Shown here: one piece after another, positions 41,464 through 48,113 of the stretch
Layout of the letters: each line of letters begins with the position of its first letter
Numbering within the stretch: the stretch's first letter is position 1
Assembly (NCBI GenBank): GCA_002343505.1
Contig: DDQZ01000008.1
Coordinates: 319 to 48,431, forward strand
From: Verrucomicrobiaceae bacterium UBA2429
GTDB lineage: Bacteria; Verrucomicrobiota; Verrucomicrobiia; Verrucomicrobiales; Verrucomicrobiaceae
Length of the DNA stretch: 48,113 nucleotides
Direction: 5' to 3'
Made by a program: the position numbers and the translations under genes
The notes under the pieces: generated by a model
The model's input: only the letters and a program-made list of their open reading frames with translations
Database searches by the model: none
What the model was told of the DNA's origin: nothing

Positions 41464-42590
41464 TCCGCGCACTCGACCGCTGGCTGCCCTCCTACCTGCT
41501 CCGCGACCGCCGCCGCCCCGCCGCCACAGCGGAAAATCCCGCGCATGTCTTCCTGGCCGTGTGCGACCATTTTGAGCCCTTCCACCACACCGACAAGGCG
41601 GGCGCGCTGCGGGCGCTCTCGGACTGGGAGGCTCTCTGGCCGCCCTTGGTGGAGGCGTTTCGAGACAGTTCGGGCCGCGGGCCCAGGCACAGCTTTTTCT
41701 ACCCCGTCGAGCAATACGATGAGGAGGTCATCGAGCGTCTCGCCGCCCTGTGTGAAAAAACCGGCAGCGAGGTCGAAGTACACCTGCATCATGAAAACGA
41801 CACCGCGGAGACTCTCACCGCGCAGTTGCGCGCGGGCACCGCGAACCTGGCCCGTCACGGACTGCTCTCGCGCGCGGCGGACGGCGCGCCGCGCTACGCC
41901 TTCATCCACGGCAACTGGGCGCTCGACCACTCGCACCCGCGGGGCAGGCACTGCGGCGTCCCCGATGAGCTCGCCGTGCTGCGGCGCACCGGCTGCTACG
42001 CCGACTTCACCCTGCCCTCCGCGCCAGACCCCGCGCAGACGCGGACGGTCAACTCCGTCTATTACGCCCGCGAGGACGGCCTGCCCAAGTCCCACGACCG
42101 CGGCATCGCCGCGCGGTCCGGCGTGACGGGCGCGCTTGCAGCCTCCGATGAGCACCTGCTCCTCATCCAGGGGCCGCTGGGCCTGAACTGGCGCCGGCGC
42201 AAATGGGGCCTGCTGCCCCGGCTGGAAAATGGCGACCTCACCGGCGCCAACCCGCCGACCCCGGGCCGCTTCCAGCTTTGGACGGAAATCTGCCCCCATG
42301 TCAAAGACGGGCCGCCCTGGATCTTCGTGAAGCTGCACACGCACGCCGGCATCCCGCGCAACTACCGCTCCCTGCTGGGCGGCGCCGGACGCCATTTCCA
42401 CGAGGGCCTCGCCGCCCGCGCGCGGCAGGACCCGGCGCTGCGCTGCCACTATGTCACCGCCCGCGAGATGGCGAACCTCGTCCACGCCGCCGAGTCCGGC
42501 GCCGCGGGCGAACCGCGCGCGCATTTCGACGCCGGCCTCACGCCTCCGCCACGCCTGGCGCTCAGACCGCCTGGGGAAGCCCGAGCGTGA
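41460..42590 (+). CDS. Polysaccharide deacetylase-like protein
   Basis: A 376-residue cytoplasmic or exported protein with features of the carbohydrate esterase 4-like fold: VFLAVCDHFEPFHHTD (an early catalytic-type Asp and His), VEVHLHHENDT, FIHGNWALDHSHP and VKLHTHAGIPR, all His/Asp-rich segments arranged as metal ligands. It lacks a clear signal peptide. Coupled by a 4-bp overlap to the GT2 gene, it likely modifies or checks the polysaccharide made by that enzyme. The last 29 bp overlap the 3' end of the minus-strand sugar transferase, so the two genes converge. Exact chemistry is inferred. Confidence 0.78.
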   Translation: MIRALDRWLPSYLLRDRRRPAATAENPAHVFLAVCDHFEPFHHTDKAGALRALSDWEALWPPLVEAFRDSSGRGPRHSFFYPVEQYDEEVIERLAALCEKTGSEVEVHLHHENDTAETLTAQLRAGTANLARHGLLSRAADGAPRYAFIHGNWALDHSHPRGRHCGVPDELAVLRRTGCYADFTLPSAPDPAQTRTVNSVYYAREDGLPKSHDRGIAARSGVTGALAASDEHLLLIQGPLGLNWRRRKWGLLPRLENGDLTGANPPTPGRFQLWTEICPHVKDGPPWIFVKLHTHAGIPRNYRSLLGGAGRHFHEGLAARARQDPALRCHYVTAREMANLVHAAESGAAGEPRAHFDAGLTPPPRLALRPPGEARA

Positions 42591-44031
42591 TCGGCTCCGG
42601 CTCCGGCTCCCCGGTGAGCTGCTCGATCCGCTTGAGCGCCTCCGCGCCCCGGCGCGCCGCGCCTCCGCGCAGCACCGTGCGCACCGTGTCCAGCAGGATG
42701 AAGAAGTCGAGCATCATGGACATGTGCTTCATGTAGTAGAGGTCATACTCCAGCTTGCGCCGCGCGTCCTCCACCGACGCGCCGTAGGGGTAGCAGACCT
42801 GCGCCCAGCCCGTCAGTCCGGGCTGCACCAGCAGGCGCTCCTCGAAGAAGGGGATGTCCTGCGCCAGCTTCTCCACAAACTCCGGCCGCTCCGGGCGCGG
42901 CCCCACGAAGCTCATGTCACCCGTCAGCACATTCCAGAGCTGCGGGATCTCATCCAGGCGGAAGGTGCGCAGCAGCCCGCCCACCGGCGTCAGGCGCGGA
43001 TCCTTGCGCCCGGCGGCCCACTGCGCGCCATTGGCCTCCGCGTCCACGCGCATGGTGCGCAGCTTGTGGACCTTGAAAGTGCGCCCATGGCGGCCGCTGC
43101 GCACCTGGGAGTAAAAGACCGGCCCCTTCGAAGTCAGCCGCACCAGCACCATGCCGGCCAGCAGCGGCAGGGCCAGCACCACCCCGAAAACCAGCGAGCA
43201 GCCCACATCGAAGAGGCGCTTGAGTTTGCGCACATACTCGCGGCGCGGCATGGCGCTGGCATGGACCAGCCACTCCATGTTCACCAGGCTCAGCGGCACC
43301 GCCCCGTAGGCCTCCTCCAGCACATCGGTCAGGCTCAGCACCGGGTGGCCGGAAAAGCACACCCTGCGCAGGATGGGGGACATGTCCGGGTGGCGCAGAT
43401 GCGGGTCGGAGCAGATCAGCGCGTCAATCCCGCGCTCGTCCATCTGCCGCACGATGTCCCGGCAGGTGCCCAGATGCAGCGTCGAGAGCGCGCCGCCCAG
43501 CGGCTGCGGGCTGAAGTAGCCCACCACATCCGTCTGCGGCGGGCTCACCCCCTGGAGGATCCTCAGCGCCAGCTCGTCCCTGCTCTCGCCGATCACGATC
43601 GCCATCCGCCGCCGCGCCGAGAGGCCGCGCTGCACCAGCGCGCCGTGGTGCGCCAGCAGCAGCGCCAGGCCGATGGGCGCCTGCCAGGCCATCACCCCCC
43701 TGCCGATGCGCGAGGAAAAATTCAGCGACCCCATCGCCAGCAGCACCAGCAGGCAGGCCACAAAAGCCACGCACAGCAGCGCCACCCGCTCCCGCTTGCG
43801 CAGATGCGCCCCCTGCAGGGAGTAGAGGCCGAAGATGTAAACCGTCGCCGGCAGCGCCAGCGACCCCGCCACCAGCGCCGGCCAGTAGCGCGCCATCGTC
43901 ACTTCAGGCCAGAGATCCTCGAAGCGGATGGCCGAGGCCAGCCAGACGGAGAAAAACACGATCCCCGCGTCAATGACGAACTGCGTGCGGATGGCCAGCC
44001 ATCGCTGCGTGCTGGGGAGTGAGGTTCTCAT
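42562..44031 (-). CDS. Polyprenyl glycosylphosphotransferase (second copy)
   Basis: A 489-residue initiating sugar transferase for a surface polysaccharide. Several hydrophobic N-terminal helices (FVIDAGIVFFSVWLASAI, YWPALVAGSLALPATVYIFG) precede the C-terminal domain. The domain has VRLTSKGPVFYSQVRSGRHG, FKVHKLRTMRVDAEANGAQW, LLRTFRLDEIPQLWNVLTGD and MSFVGPRPERPEFVEKLAQD, ending QPGLTGWAQVCYPYG. This is the same family as the gene at 2814-4211 but clearly not a recent duplicate. It lies in the exopolysaccharide group with the GT2 and deacetylase-like genes. Start ATG 44031 is followed upstream by 137 bp without a gene. Confidence 0.92.
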   Translation of the reverse strand: MRTSLPSTQRWLAIRTQFVIDAGIVFFSVWLASAIRFEDLWPEVTMARYWPALVAGSLALPATVYIFGLYSLQGAHLRKRERVALLCVAFVACLLVLLAMGSLNFSSRIGRGVMAWQAPIGLALLLAHHGALVQRGLSARRRMAIVIGESRDELALRILQGVSPPQTDVVGYFSPQPLGGALSTLHLGTCRDIVRQMDERGIDALICSDPHLRHPDMSPILRRVCFSGHPVLSLTDVLEEAYGAVPLSLVNMEWLVHASAMPRREYVRKLKRLFDVGCSLVFGVVLALPLLAGMVLVRLTSKGPVFYSQVRSGRHGRTFKVHKLRTMRVDAEANGAQWAAGRKDPRLTPVGGLLRTFRLDEIPQLWNVLTGDMSFVGPRPERPEFVEKLAQDIPFFEERLLVQPGLTGWAQVCYPYGASVEDARRKLEYDLYYMKHMSMMLDFFILLDTVRTVLRGGAARRGAEALKRIEQLTGEPEPEPITLGLPQAV

Positions 44032-44169
44032 GCGTCGGGAGAGTCGCGGGGGGGAAATGCTAGCGGATGACTCGCAGGATGCAAGCCAGGGCTGGGAACG
44101 ATTTTGATCCCCGGATCAAGCAGGCCGCGCGCCGGAGCGCTCCCTGACATTGGCAGCCCCGCGCGCCAC

Positions 44170-44583
44170 TCACGCTTCGGATTGCAGCGCCTGCAGCAGC
44201 TCGTTGTACTTGCCGGCCAGCTCCTGGATCTGGCCGGGGTTGTATTCGGCGTCCGGCGTCATCTCCAGTTGCGACACACCCGCCACGCTGCTCGCGCGGG
44301 TGGCGATGGCCTCCGCCAGTTGCGCGGCGGTCACCTCCCCCGGCGCGCCCTCCCCGCCGTTCTCCCCCTGCGGGATGCCGAAGGTGAAGCGCAGCGTGCC
44401 CCCGTCCACAGCCACCGTCACCGTGGCCTCCTCCCCCGCCGGCAGCGTGTTCACCGCGTCAATCTGCGCCCCGGTCACCGCGGGGATCGCGTCCATCAGG
44501 GCTTTGAGGCCGTTGAACTGGGCGCGCAGCTCCACCGCGTCTATGAGGCTGTTTTCCACAGGCAGGTTGGGATCGAAACTCAT
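44170..44583 (-). CDS. Collagen-like/phage-tail-like small hypothetical protein
   Basis: A 137-residue protein. The opening MSFDPNLPVENSLIDAVELR and the glycine-rich FTFGIPQGENGGEGAPGEVT resemble small repetitive proteins with collagen-like or tail-fibre-like turns seen in Verrucomicrobia and phages. The rest is helical (AAQLAEAIATRASSVAGVSQ, then MTPDAEYNPGQIQELAGKYN). The start ATG 44583 has a Shine-Dalgarno-like AAGGG about 8 bp before it; longer starts at 44598 and 44622 are less supported. Divergent from the conserved hypothetical gene at 44811. No function is assigned. Confidence 0.65.
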   Translation of the reverse strand: MSFDPNLPVENSLIDAVELRAQFNGLKALMDAIPAVTGAQIDAVNTLPAGEEATVTVAVDGGTLRFTFGIPQGENGGEGAPGEVTAAQLAEAIATRASSVAGVSQLEMTPDAEYNPGQIQELAGKYNELLQALQSEA

Positions 44584-44751
44584 GGCAGAACCCTTCATAA
44601 CCGGCAACACGCCGCGCGTCACCAGGTTTGTGGCTCCTTTTTGGAGTGATGGAGTGATGCATTTTCAATGCCCGGCACCCCGTTTCTCCATCCGCTGACC
44701 GCACCATTCGCGGCGACGCCCGGCATCCCTTGAAGCGCCCTCATTTTTTTC

Positions 44752-44781
44752 TCGACACATCTCCCGGCATCCTGGTATTCC
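44752..44781 (+). promoter_or_regulatory. Candidate promoter of the 44811 gene
   Basis: TCGACA (44752-44757, five of six to TTGACA), an 18-bp spacer and TATTCC (44776-44781, four of six to TATAAT) end 29 bp before ATG 44811. The -10 is weak, so this is moderate to low support. Confidence 0.35.
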
Positions 44782-44810
44782 TGATGCAATTCTCTGAATC
44801 CATCCCACGC

Positions 44811-45380
44811 ATGGCGCGCTACAACACAGGCATCACCTACGGTTCCGCGCGCTATAACGAGGCGGAGAACCCCAACCACAAGCCATCCAGAATCATGTCA
44901 CAAAATCTCGTCTCCGCCGTCCTCACCCAGGAGGATTTCGACGCCGTCATGGCCGCCTTCGACCTCATCGAAAGCAAGCTGCCCTTCATCAAAGACCTCA
45001 CCCCCGCCGAGCGGCGCGGCCTGGTGAAAATGGGGCCCGACAGCCTCAGCTTCGTCACCGGCATCCAGAGCCTGGCCGCCCAAAACGCCGACTCCGTCCC
45101 CGCCAGCGTGGACCTCGCCGAATTCAACAAGGACGTGGCCCTCAGCCAGCAGATGTACCAGATCAACCAGCGCGCCCAGGCCATCGCCGAAAACTCTGAC
45201 GACACCACCATGGCCGTCGGCTCCGACAGCATGGTCAGCGGCCTCATCCTCTATGCCGTCTTCCAAGCCCTGGGCAAAGCCGGCGCGCTCAACGTCAACG
45301 TCGCCGAACTCGGCCGCCGCTTCCGCAAACGCCGCGGCGCCGGCTCCGGCGGCGGCGAGACCCCGCCCGCCCAATCCTGA
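44811..45380 (+). CDS. Conserved hypothetical protein near array 2
   Basis: A 189-residue cytoplasmic protein. An N-terminal tail (MARYNTGITYGSARYNEAEN) precedes a core starting at Met29 (MSQNLVSAVLTQEDFDAVMA) with the recurring signature KLPFIKDLTPAERRGLVKMG and DSLSFVTGIQSLAAQNAD. I recall hypothetical proteins of 160-200 residues with this 'LPF-x-x-LT-x-x-ER-x-x-L-x-KMG' pattern in Verrucomicrobia and Bacteroidetes, but no function is known to me. The C-terminus is basic and glycine-rich. Start ATG 44811 keeps the short tail; ATG 44895 is possible. A terminator follows at 45402, then an inverted repeat and array 2. Confidence 0.75.
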   Translation: MARYNTGITYGSARYNEAENPNHKPSRIMSQNLVSAVLTQEDFDAVMAAFDLIESKLPFIKDLTPAERRGLVKMGPDSLSFVTGIQSLAAQNADSVPASVDLAEFNKDVALSQQMYQINQRAQAIAENSDDTTMAVGSDSMVSGLILYAVFQALGKAGALNVNVAELGRRFRKRRGAGSGGGETPPAQS

Positions 45381-45401
45381 TCCGCGGCCCGCATCCCGCC
45401 G

Positions 45402-45440
45402 CACCGGCGCCGGTTCCTCCCGCGGGCGCCGGCGTTTTTG
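45402..45440 (+). terminator. Intrinsic terminator after the 44811 gene
   Basis: CCGGCGCC pairs with GGCGCCGG across a loop of about 13 bases, followed by CGTTTTTG, 21 bp after the stop codon. G+C-rich stem and T-tract. Confidence 0.75.
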
Positions 45441-45625
45441 TTGCAAAAAAGCGCGCCGCCTGGCTCGCCTGGCGGGTTTTGGGGAAATCTCGCCGCTTCC
45501 GCCACCGGCACGCGCCAGCCCCTGGAGGCAAACGTGAGTTTGCCCTGGACAGAGCAGAGACGGAAAGCCGCCCCATGCCCGGCAGCCCCAAAGGCTTCCT
45601 TTGCCCAGCCGTAACGATGCGGTTG

Positions 45626-45767
45626 AACCACGAATGGACACGAATGGACACGAATCCATGCGCAGAAGACAGGGATGGGGGCATCACCCAGGGGTGGTCT
45701 GCCGGCGCTTCAGCTCACCGGACATGATGCCTCCAAAAATCGTGCTCATTGGTGTCCATTCGTGGTT
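45626..45767. repeat. 20-bp inverted repeat (one mismatch) upstream of array 2
   Basis: AACCACGAATGGACACGAAT at 45626-45645 and its reverse complement at 45748-45767 match at 19 of 20 positions, about 100 bp apart. The left arm is itself extended by a second CGAATGGACA copy. Words like ACCACGAATGGACACGAAT recur in intergenic regions of some Verrucomicrobia and Planctomycetes, so this may be a small non-autonomous element. No open frame of its own. Confidence 0.8.
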
Positions 45768-45846
45768 TTCCAGCGCATGAGCACGGCCCAGGCTCCTCCA
45801 CGCACCCCCATCCGCAGCCTCGCACCCCGGCAGCGCGTCCGCGCGG

Positions 45847-46437
45847 CGGCCCCGGCCCGCTCCATCGCAGCCCCGGGGTGCTCCGCCACGGTTCCGAGCC
45901 GCGCAATTGCAGCTTCGAGGTGCTCCGGCGCAGTTCCGACCCGCTCCGGCGCAGCCCCAATCCCCGCGCTTGCAGCTCTGAGGTGCTCCGTCGCAGTTCC
46001 GACCCGCTCCGTCGCAGCCCCAATCCCCGCGCTTGCAGCTCTGAGGTGCAAGACATGCGGCTCCGAGGCGCGAGCGCGCACCTCCAAGGTGCGGGCATGC
46101 AGCTCCCAGCCGCGCGCTTGCAGCTCCGAGCCGCGCGCGAGGACCAAAAATCCGCAACTTGACCAGGAAAATTTCTCAAACCCAGCACCTCCGAGCCGCG
46201 CGCGCGCACCTCCGAGGTGCGACCGCGCACCTCCGACCTGCAACGCCGCGGAAAAAAAGTGCGACCGCGCACCTCCGAACCGCGCGCGCGCACCTCCGAG
46301 GTGCGACCGCGCGGCACCGAACTGCAACCCTGCGGCAAAAATCCGCGGCACCGCGCCATTTTTCCGCGCCTTAGCGGATCAAAGGCCCGCCCCTGCGGCG
46401 CGCAGGCGCATTCAGGCTGACTCACAGGCTCCCTCAT
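45847..46437 (+). repeat. Array 2: degenerate G/C-rich tandem array with 21-bp phase
   Basis: About 28 units of 21 bp. Each starts with C-A-G, C-G-G, C-A-C or C-G-C preceded by T/C-G. Starts fall at 45847, 45868, 45889, 45910, 45931, 45952, 45973, 45994, 46015, 46036, then after one unit of 22 bp at 46058, 46079, 46100, 46121, 46142, 46163, and after one of 23 bp at 46186, 46207, 46228, 46249, 46270, 46291, 46312, 46333, 46354, 46375, 46396, 46417. Most units continue with a C/T-rich word (CTCCGAG, TTCCGAC, CCCCAAT), but some are A/T-type (CGGAAAAAAAGTGCG, CGGCAAAAATCCGCG), the same unit seen in array 1. Long open frames exist on both strands only because units contain few stops; the 22- and 23-bp slips break any heptapeptide frame. 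Not a CRISPR array. Confidence 0.85.
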
Positions 46438-46856
46438 CCGATGACAAAAATTCCAGCGCGCGCAGAAGCGTGTTGACGCAATCTGTGTTGTCTTGCAACT
46501 CCCTGCGGACATCGCCGCGCAAGTCGCGTTCCTAACCCGTTTCGCAGGAGGCCCGCACCCTCCGAGGTTGCCGGGGACTATTGCTGGATGTGGGAGGCCC
46601 GTGCATTGGAGCGTTCGGAAAGTAAGGAAAAGCTGATCCACGTTGAGTGGACCGTGAAGTAACGAGGAGCTTGGGCGGCTGCGAATTTCAAGCGGGACAC
46701 GCTTCGTGTTGCCGTTGGTTGCCTCATTTATCGGATATTCCAAAATCGTTCATTAATTATAATTTGTTTGATTTTTCTCTGTTGTTTGCACGGGTTCGCA
46801 ACTCAAGATTACTCATGGTTCGAGACCTGCCTTTGTTCGACGGGCACATGTCAGAA
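46438..46856. other. Gene-free stretch between array 2 and the immunity gene
   Basis: No gene is supported. The forward frame 46561-46662 reads SEVAGDYCWMWEARALERSE and ends EKLIHVEWTVK-stop with no start, possibly the 3' remnant of a lost gene. From about 46735 to 46810 the DNA is A/T-rich and featureless. Confidence 0.4.
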
Positions 46857-47207
46857 TCAGAGGACGTGTAGATCATCGATTTCTACGGCCAGATGCTTGC
46901 CATAATCGATCAACGTCAACTCCAGTGACAAGTCTGAGCGGCCTTCCTCCACCGTCCAAAGATCAACGCGAACGGAAAACCTTGCTGGCACTACTCCTGT
47001 GATTTCAACAACATCAAGATAGCGCCATCGCTCGGCAGGCAGTCGGCACAGCGTGCGGCCATACTGGCTCACGGCACGCTCTATGGCTTGAGCCGAAAGC
47101 CTGACACCACCGGAAAGCTGTTCGAGTTCCGTGTAATTGCGCTCAACGAGCATTTCCACAATGCTCTGAGCAGTCTTGGTGATGCGATTGAAATTTTCTG
47201 CGTTCAT
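46857..47207 (-). CDS. Probable immunity protein paired with the RHS toxin
   Basis: A 116-residue cytoplasmic protein (MNAENFNRITKTAQSIVEML, then RYLDVVEITGVVPARFSVRV and DLWTVEEGRSDLSLELTLID). It resembles small DUF7668-type proteins that I recall as neighbours of polymorphic toxins. It starts two bases after the stop of the RHS C-terminal gene (TAA-GT-ATG on the minus strand), so it is translated after the toxin, the usual order for a toxin-immunity pair. The function is inferred from position and size; the family name is moderately sure. Confidence 0.65.
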   Translation of the reverse strand: MNAENFNRITKTAQSIVEMLVERNYTELEQLSGGVRLSAQAIERAVSQYGRTLCRLPAERWRYLDVVEITGVVPARFSVRVDLWTVEEGRSDLSLELTLIDYGKHLAVEIDDLHVL

Positions 47208-47209
47208 AC

Positions 47210-48113
47210 TTAACGTCTGTTTCCGGGCACTCGGAGAGGAGTGGTCTTGTCCACTCCGAGAGTTTCGAAATAAGCATCTGCACGCTCGATGTTGCCACGA
47301 GCATCTTCCGGAGAGAGGCCGCCCTTTCGCATGGCCTTGTATCCAATGCGACGTTCAGCCCCATAAGTTCCACCGCCTGCCTGTCGCTGAATTTGCGTGG
47401 CGTTGTAGTGTGGGGAACCGACCGCAGTGGAAGGACCTTGCAGTTGAACACCCGGCGCGGCGTTAGTGTTGTAGCCGGGAAGATCCCGAACAGCCGCATC
47501 TTGTATGATGTGGTGAGCGTCTTTTTGACCGGCAGCTCGAAGCTCACCAACTGTTGGACCGCTTGGTGCGCCCTTTGGGGCATTTGAAACAACAGCCTCG
47601 TTTTCCACCACGGTAACGGCGGAGCTTTTGGTGGGGCTGGTTCGCAGTGATGAGGCACCGAAATAAACAAAGCCCATTTGAACGGCTCCGGCAGTTCCCT
47701 GAACGATCCGTTCACCAGTCTCCATTTTTTGGGTGGTGACGCTGCCTTCGTTGGTGGCGACGATTCGATTGCCATTCACGGCTTCCGAAACGGGGAGCGC
47801 GCCTGTCGCCAAGCCCAGAGTCATCACGCCTGCGGCGGTGCCTGCCTGTGTCCGGCTTGCTCCCGCTTCGCGCATTCCATTGTAGGTTTGCGCGATCCTA
47901 TTCCCGTCGGATATGGCCTGGGATGCTGCTCTGCCGATGTCATTCGGTGCCTGCATCACTCCCGGAAGAGGCGTGAATTCGTTGGCAAAGGTTTTGAATG
48001 AGAAGTCTCCCTTCATCCATGCCTGTGCCAAGTGAGTCAGGTCAAGCCCCTCTGGGTCGAAGGCGCTCCATGAATTCTGTTTGACATACGCGTATAAATT
48101 CAACCCATCCACG
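47210..48113 (-). CDS. C-terminal part of an RHS-repeat toxin with HNH-like nuclease end (partial)
   Basis: The frame runs off the window end, so the N-terminus with the RHS/YD shell is missing. The first residues, VDGLNLYAYVKQNSWSAFDP with EGL, are the end of the RHS core and mark the self-cleavage region. A linker with hydrophobic and Gly/Ala-rich parts follows (AGVMTLGLATGALPVSEAV). The last 110 residues form the toxin: DAHHIIQDAAVRDLPGYNTN, APGVQLQGPSTAVGSPHYNA, and GAERRIGYKAMRKGGLSPED. The His-His pair and the SPHYNA segment fit an HNH/treble-clef-type nuclease tip. It would be delivered to rival cells, with the neighbour protecting the producer. Toxin class by eye only. Confidence 0.78.
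   Translation of the reverse strand, partial: VDGLNLYAYVKQNSWSAFDPEGLDLTHLAQAWMKGDFSFKTFANEFTPLPGVMQAPNDIGRAASQAISDGNRIAQTYNGMREAGASRTQAGTAAGVMTLGLATGALPVSEAVNGNRIVATNEGSVTTQKMETGERIVQGTAGAVQMGFVYFGASSLRTSPTKSSAVTVVENEAVVSNAPKGAPSGPTVGELRAAGQKDAHHIIQDAAVRDLPGYNTNAAPGVQLQGPSTAVGSPHYNATQIQRQAGGGTYGAERRIGYKAMRKGGLSPEDARGNIERADAYFETLGVDKTTPLRVPGNRR

Noticed and set aside
45675..46535. 286-codon plus-strand frame and a 342-codon minus-strand frame across array 2
   Set aside because: Both are produced by the stop-poor 21-bp units; the 22- and 23-bp slips change the repeat frame midway, and the products are low-complexity Arg/Pro/Ala/Ser.

Overview
The window reads as a chromosomal segment of a high-G+C, Gram-negative bacterium of the PVC group, most likely a Verrucomicrobiota (Verrucomicrobiales-like). 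The pointers are: a secreted dehydrogenase-type protein with a C-terminal CxxCH haem domain, SHD1-like domains in secreted proteins, a three-gene succinate dehydrogenase with a fused five-helix cytochrome b subunit, a CcoNO fusion oxidase, lipoprotein and Sec signals, and start sites that mostly lack a clear Shine-Dalgarno. This placement is inferred from gene content, not from a marker gene. No rRNA or tRNA was seen.

Layout. 1-4.2 kb: tail of a TPR protein, a secreted haem-dehydrogenase, and a polyprenyl sugar-phosphate transferase on the minus strand. 4.2-8.5 kb: aroD, a lipoprotein D-Ala-D-Ala carboxypeptidase and two nucleotide-sugar enzymes (WbpA-like dehydrogenase, WbpP-like epimerase). 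8.5-15.8 kb: small secreted or lipid-anchored hypotheticals, a DUF3820-type protein, two secreted beta-rich proteins, a PNPOx-like protein, a golvesin-like protein and an MlrC-family protein. 15.8-17.6 kb: a perfect hairpin, a consensus sigma-70 promoter, an A/T-rich array with strict 21-bp phase, and a hypothetical gene directly behind it. 17.6-24 kb: argA, then a cbb3 oxidase cluster with single-membrane-span genes on both sides of ccoNO, then a secreted peptidase-like protein. 24-28.3 kb: sdhC-sdhA-[two-gene nucleotidyltransferase module]-sdhB. 28.4-31.8 kb: a haem protein, a periplasmic rhodanese, a periplasmic metal-binding-like protein and an E2 acyltransferase. 32-39 kb: a translationally coupled pair of histidine kinases, an MBL hydrolase and a C-terminal processing protease. 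39-44 kb: a lone DhaK, and an exopolysaccharide group (GT2, deacetylase-like protein, second sugar transferase). 44-48.1 kb: a collagen-like small protein diverging from a second conserved hypothetical, a second (G/C-rich) 21-bp array, and the C-terminal end of an RHS toxin with its presumptive immunity gene.

The most interesting signal is the pair of 21-bp-phase arrays (about 16157-16620 and 45847-46437). Each unit has only a 5-6 nt conserved word (roughly YGC-R-G/C) followed by about 15 variable bases. The phase holds with no indel across most of array 1 and with two small slips in array 2, and both arrays lie in the same orientation near hypothetical proteins of unknown function. Array 1 sits directly behind a near-consensus promoter, so it is probably transcribed. 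The arrays are not CRISPR (no constant repeat) and not clearly coding (stops in array 1, non-triplet slips in array 2). I cannot match them to a described system, and present them as the main candidate for one.

The respiratory genes work together: Sdh feeds quinone, and the cbb3 oxidase closes a microaerobic chain. The sugar transferases, nucleotide-sugar enzymes, GT2 and deacetylase point to surface polysaccharide synthesis. Most minus-strand giant open frames in this G+C-rich sequence are shadows and are omitted.
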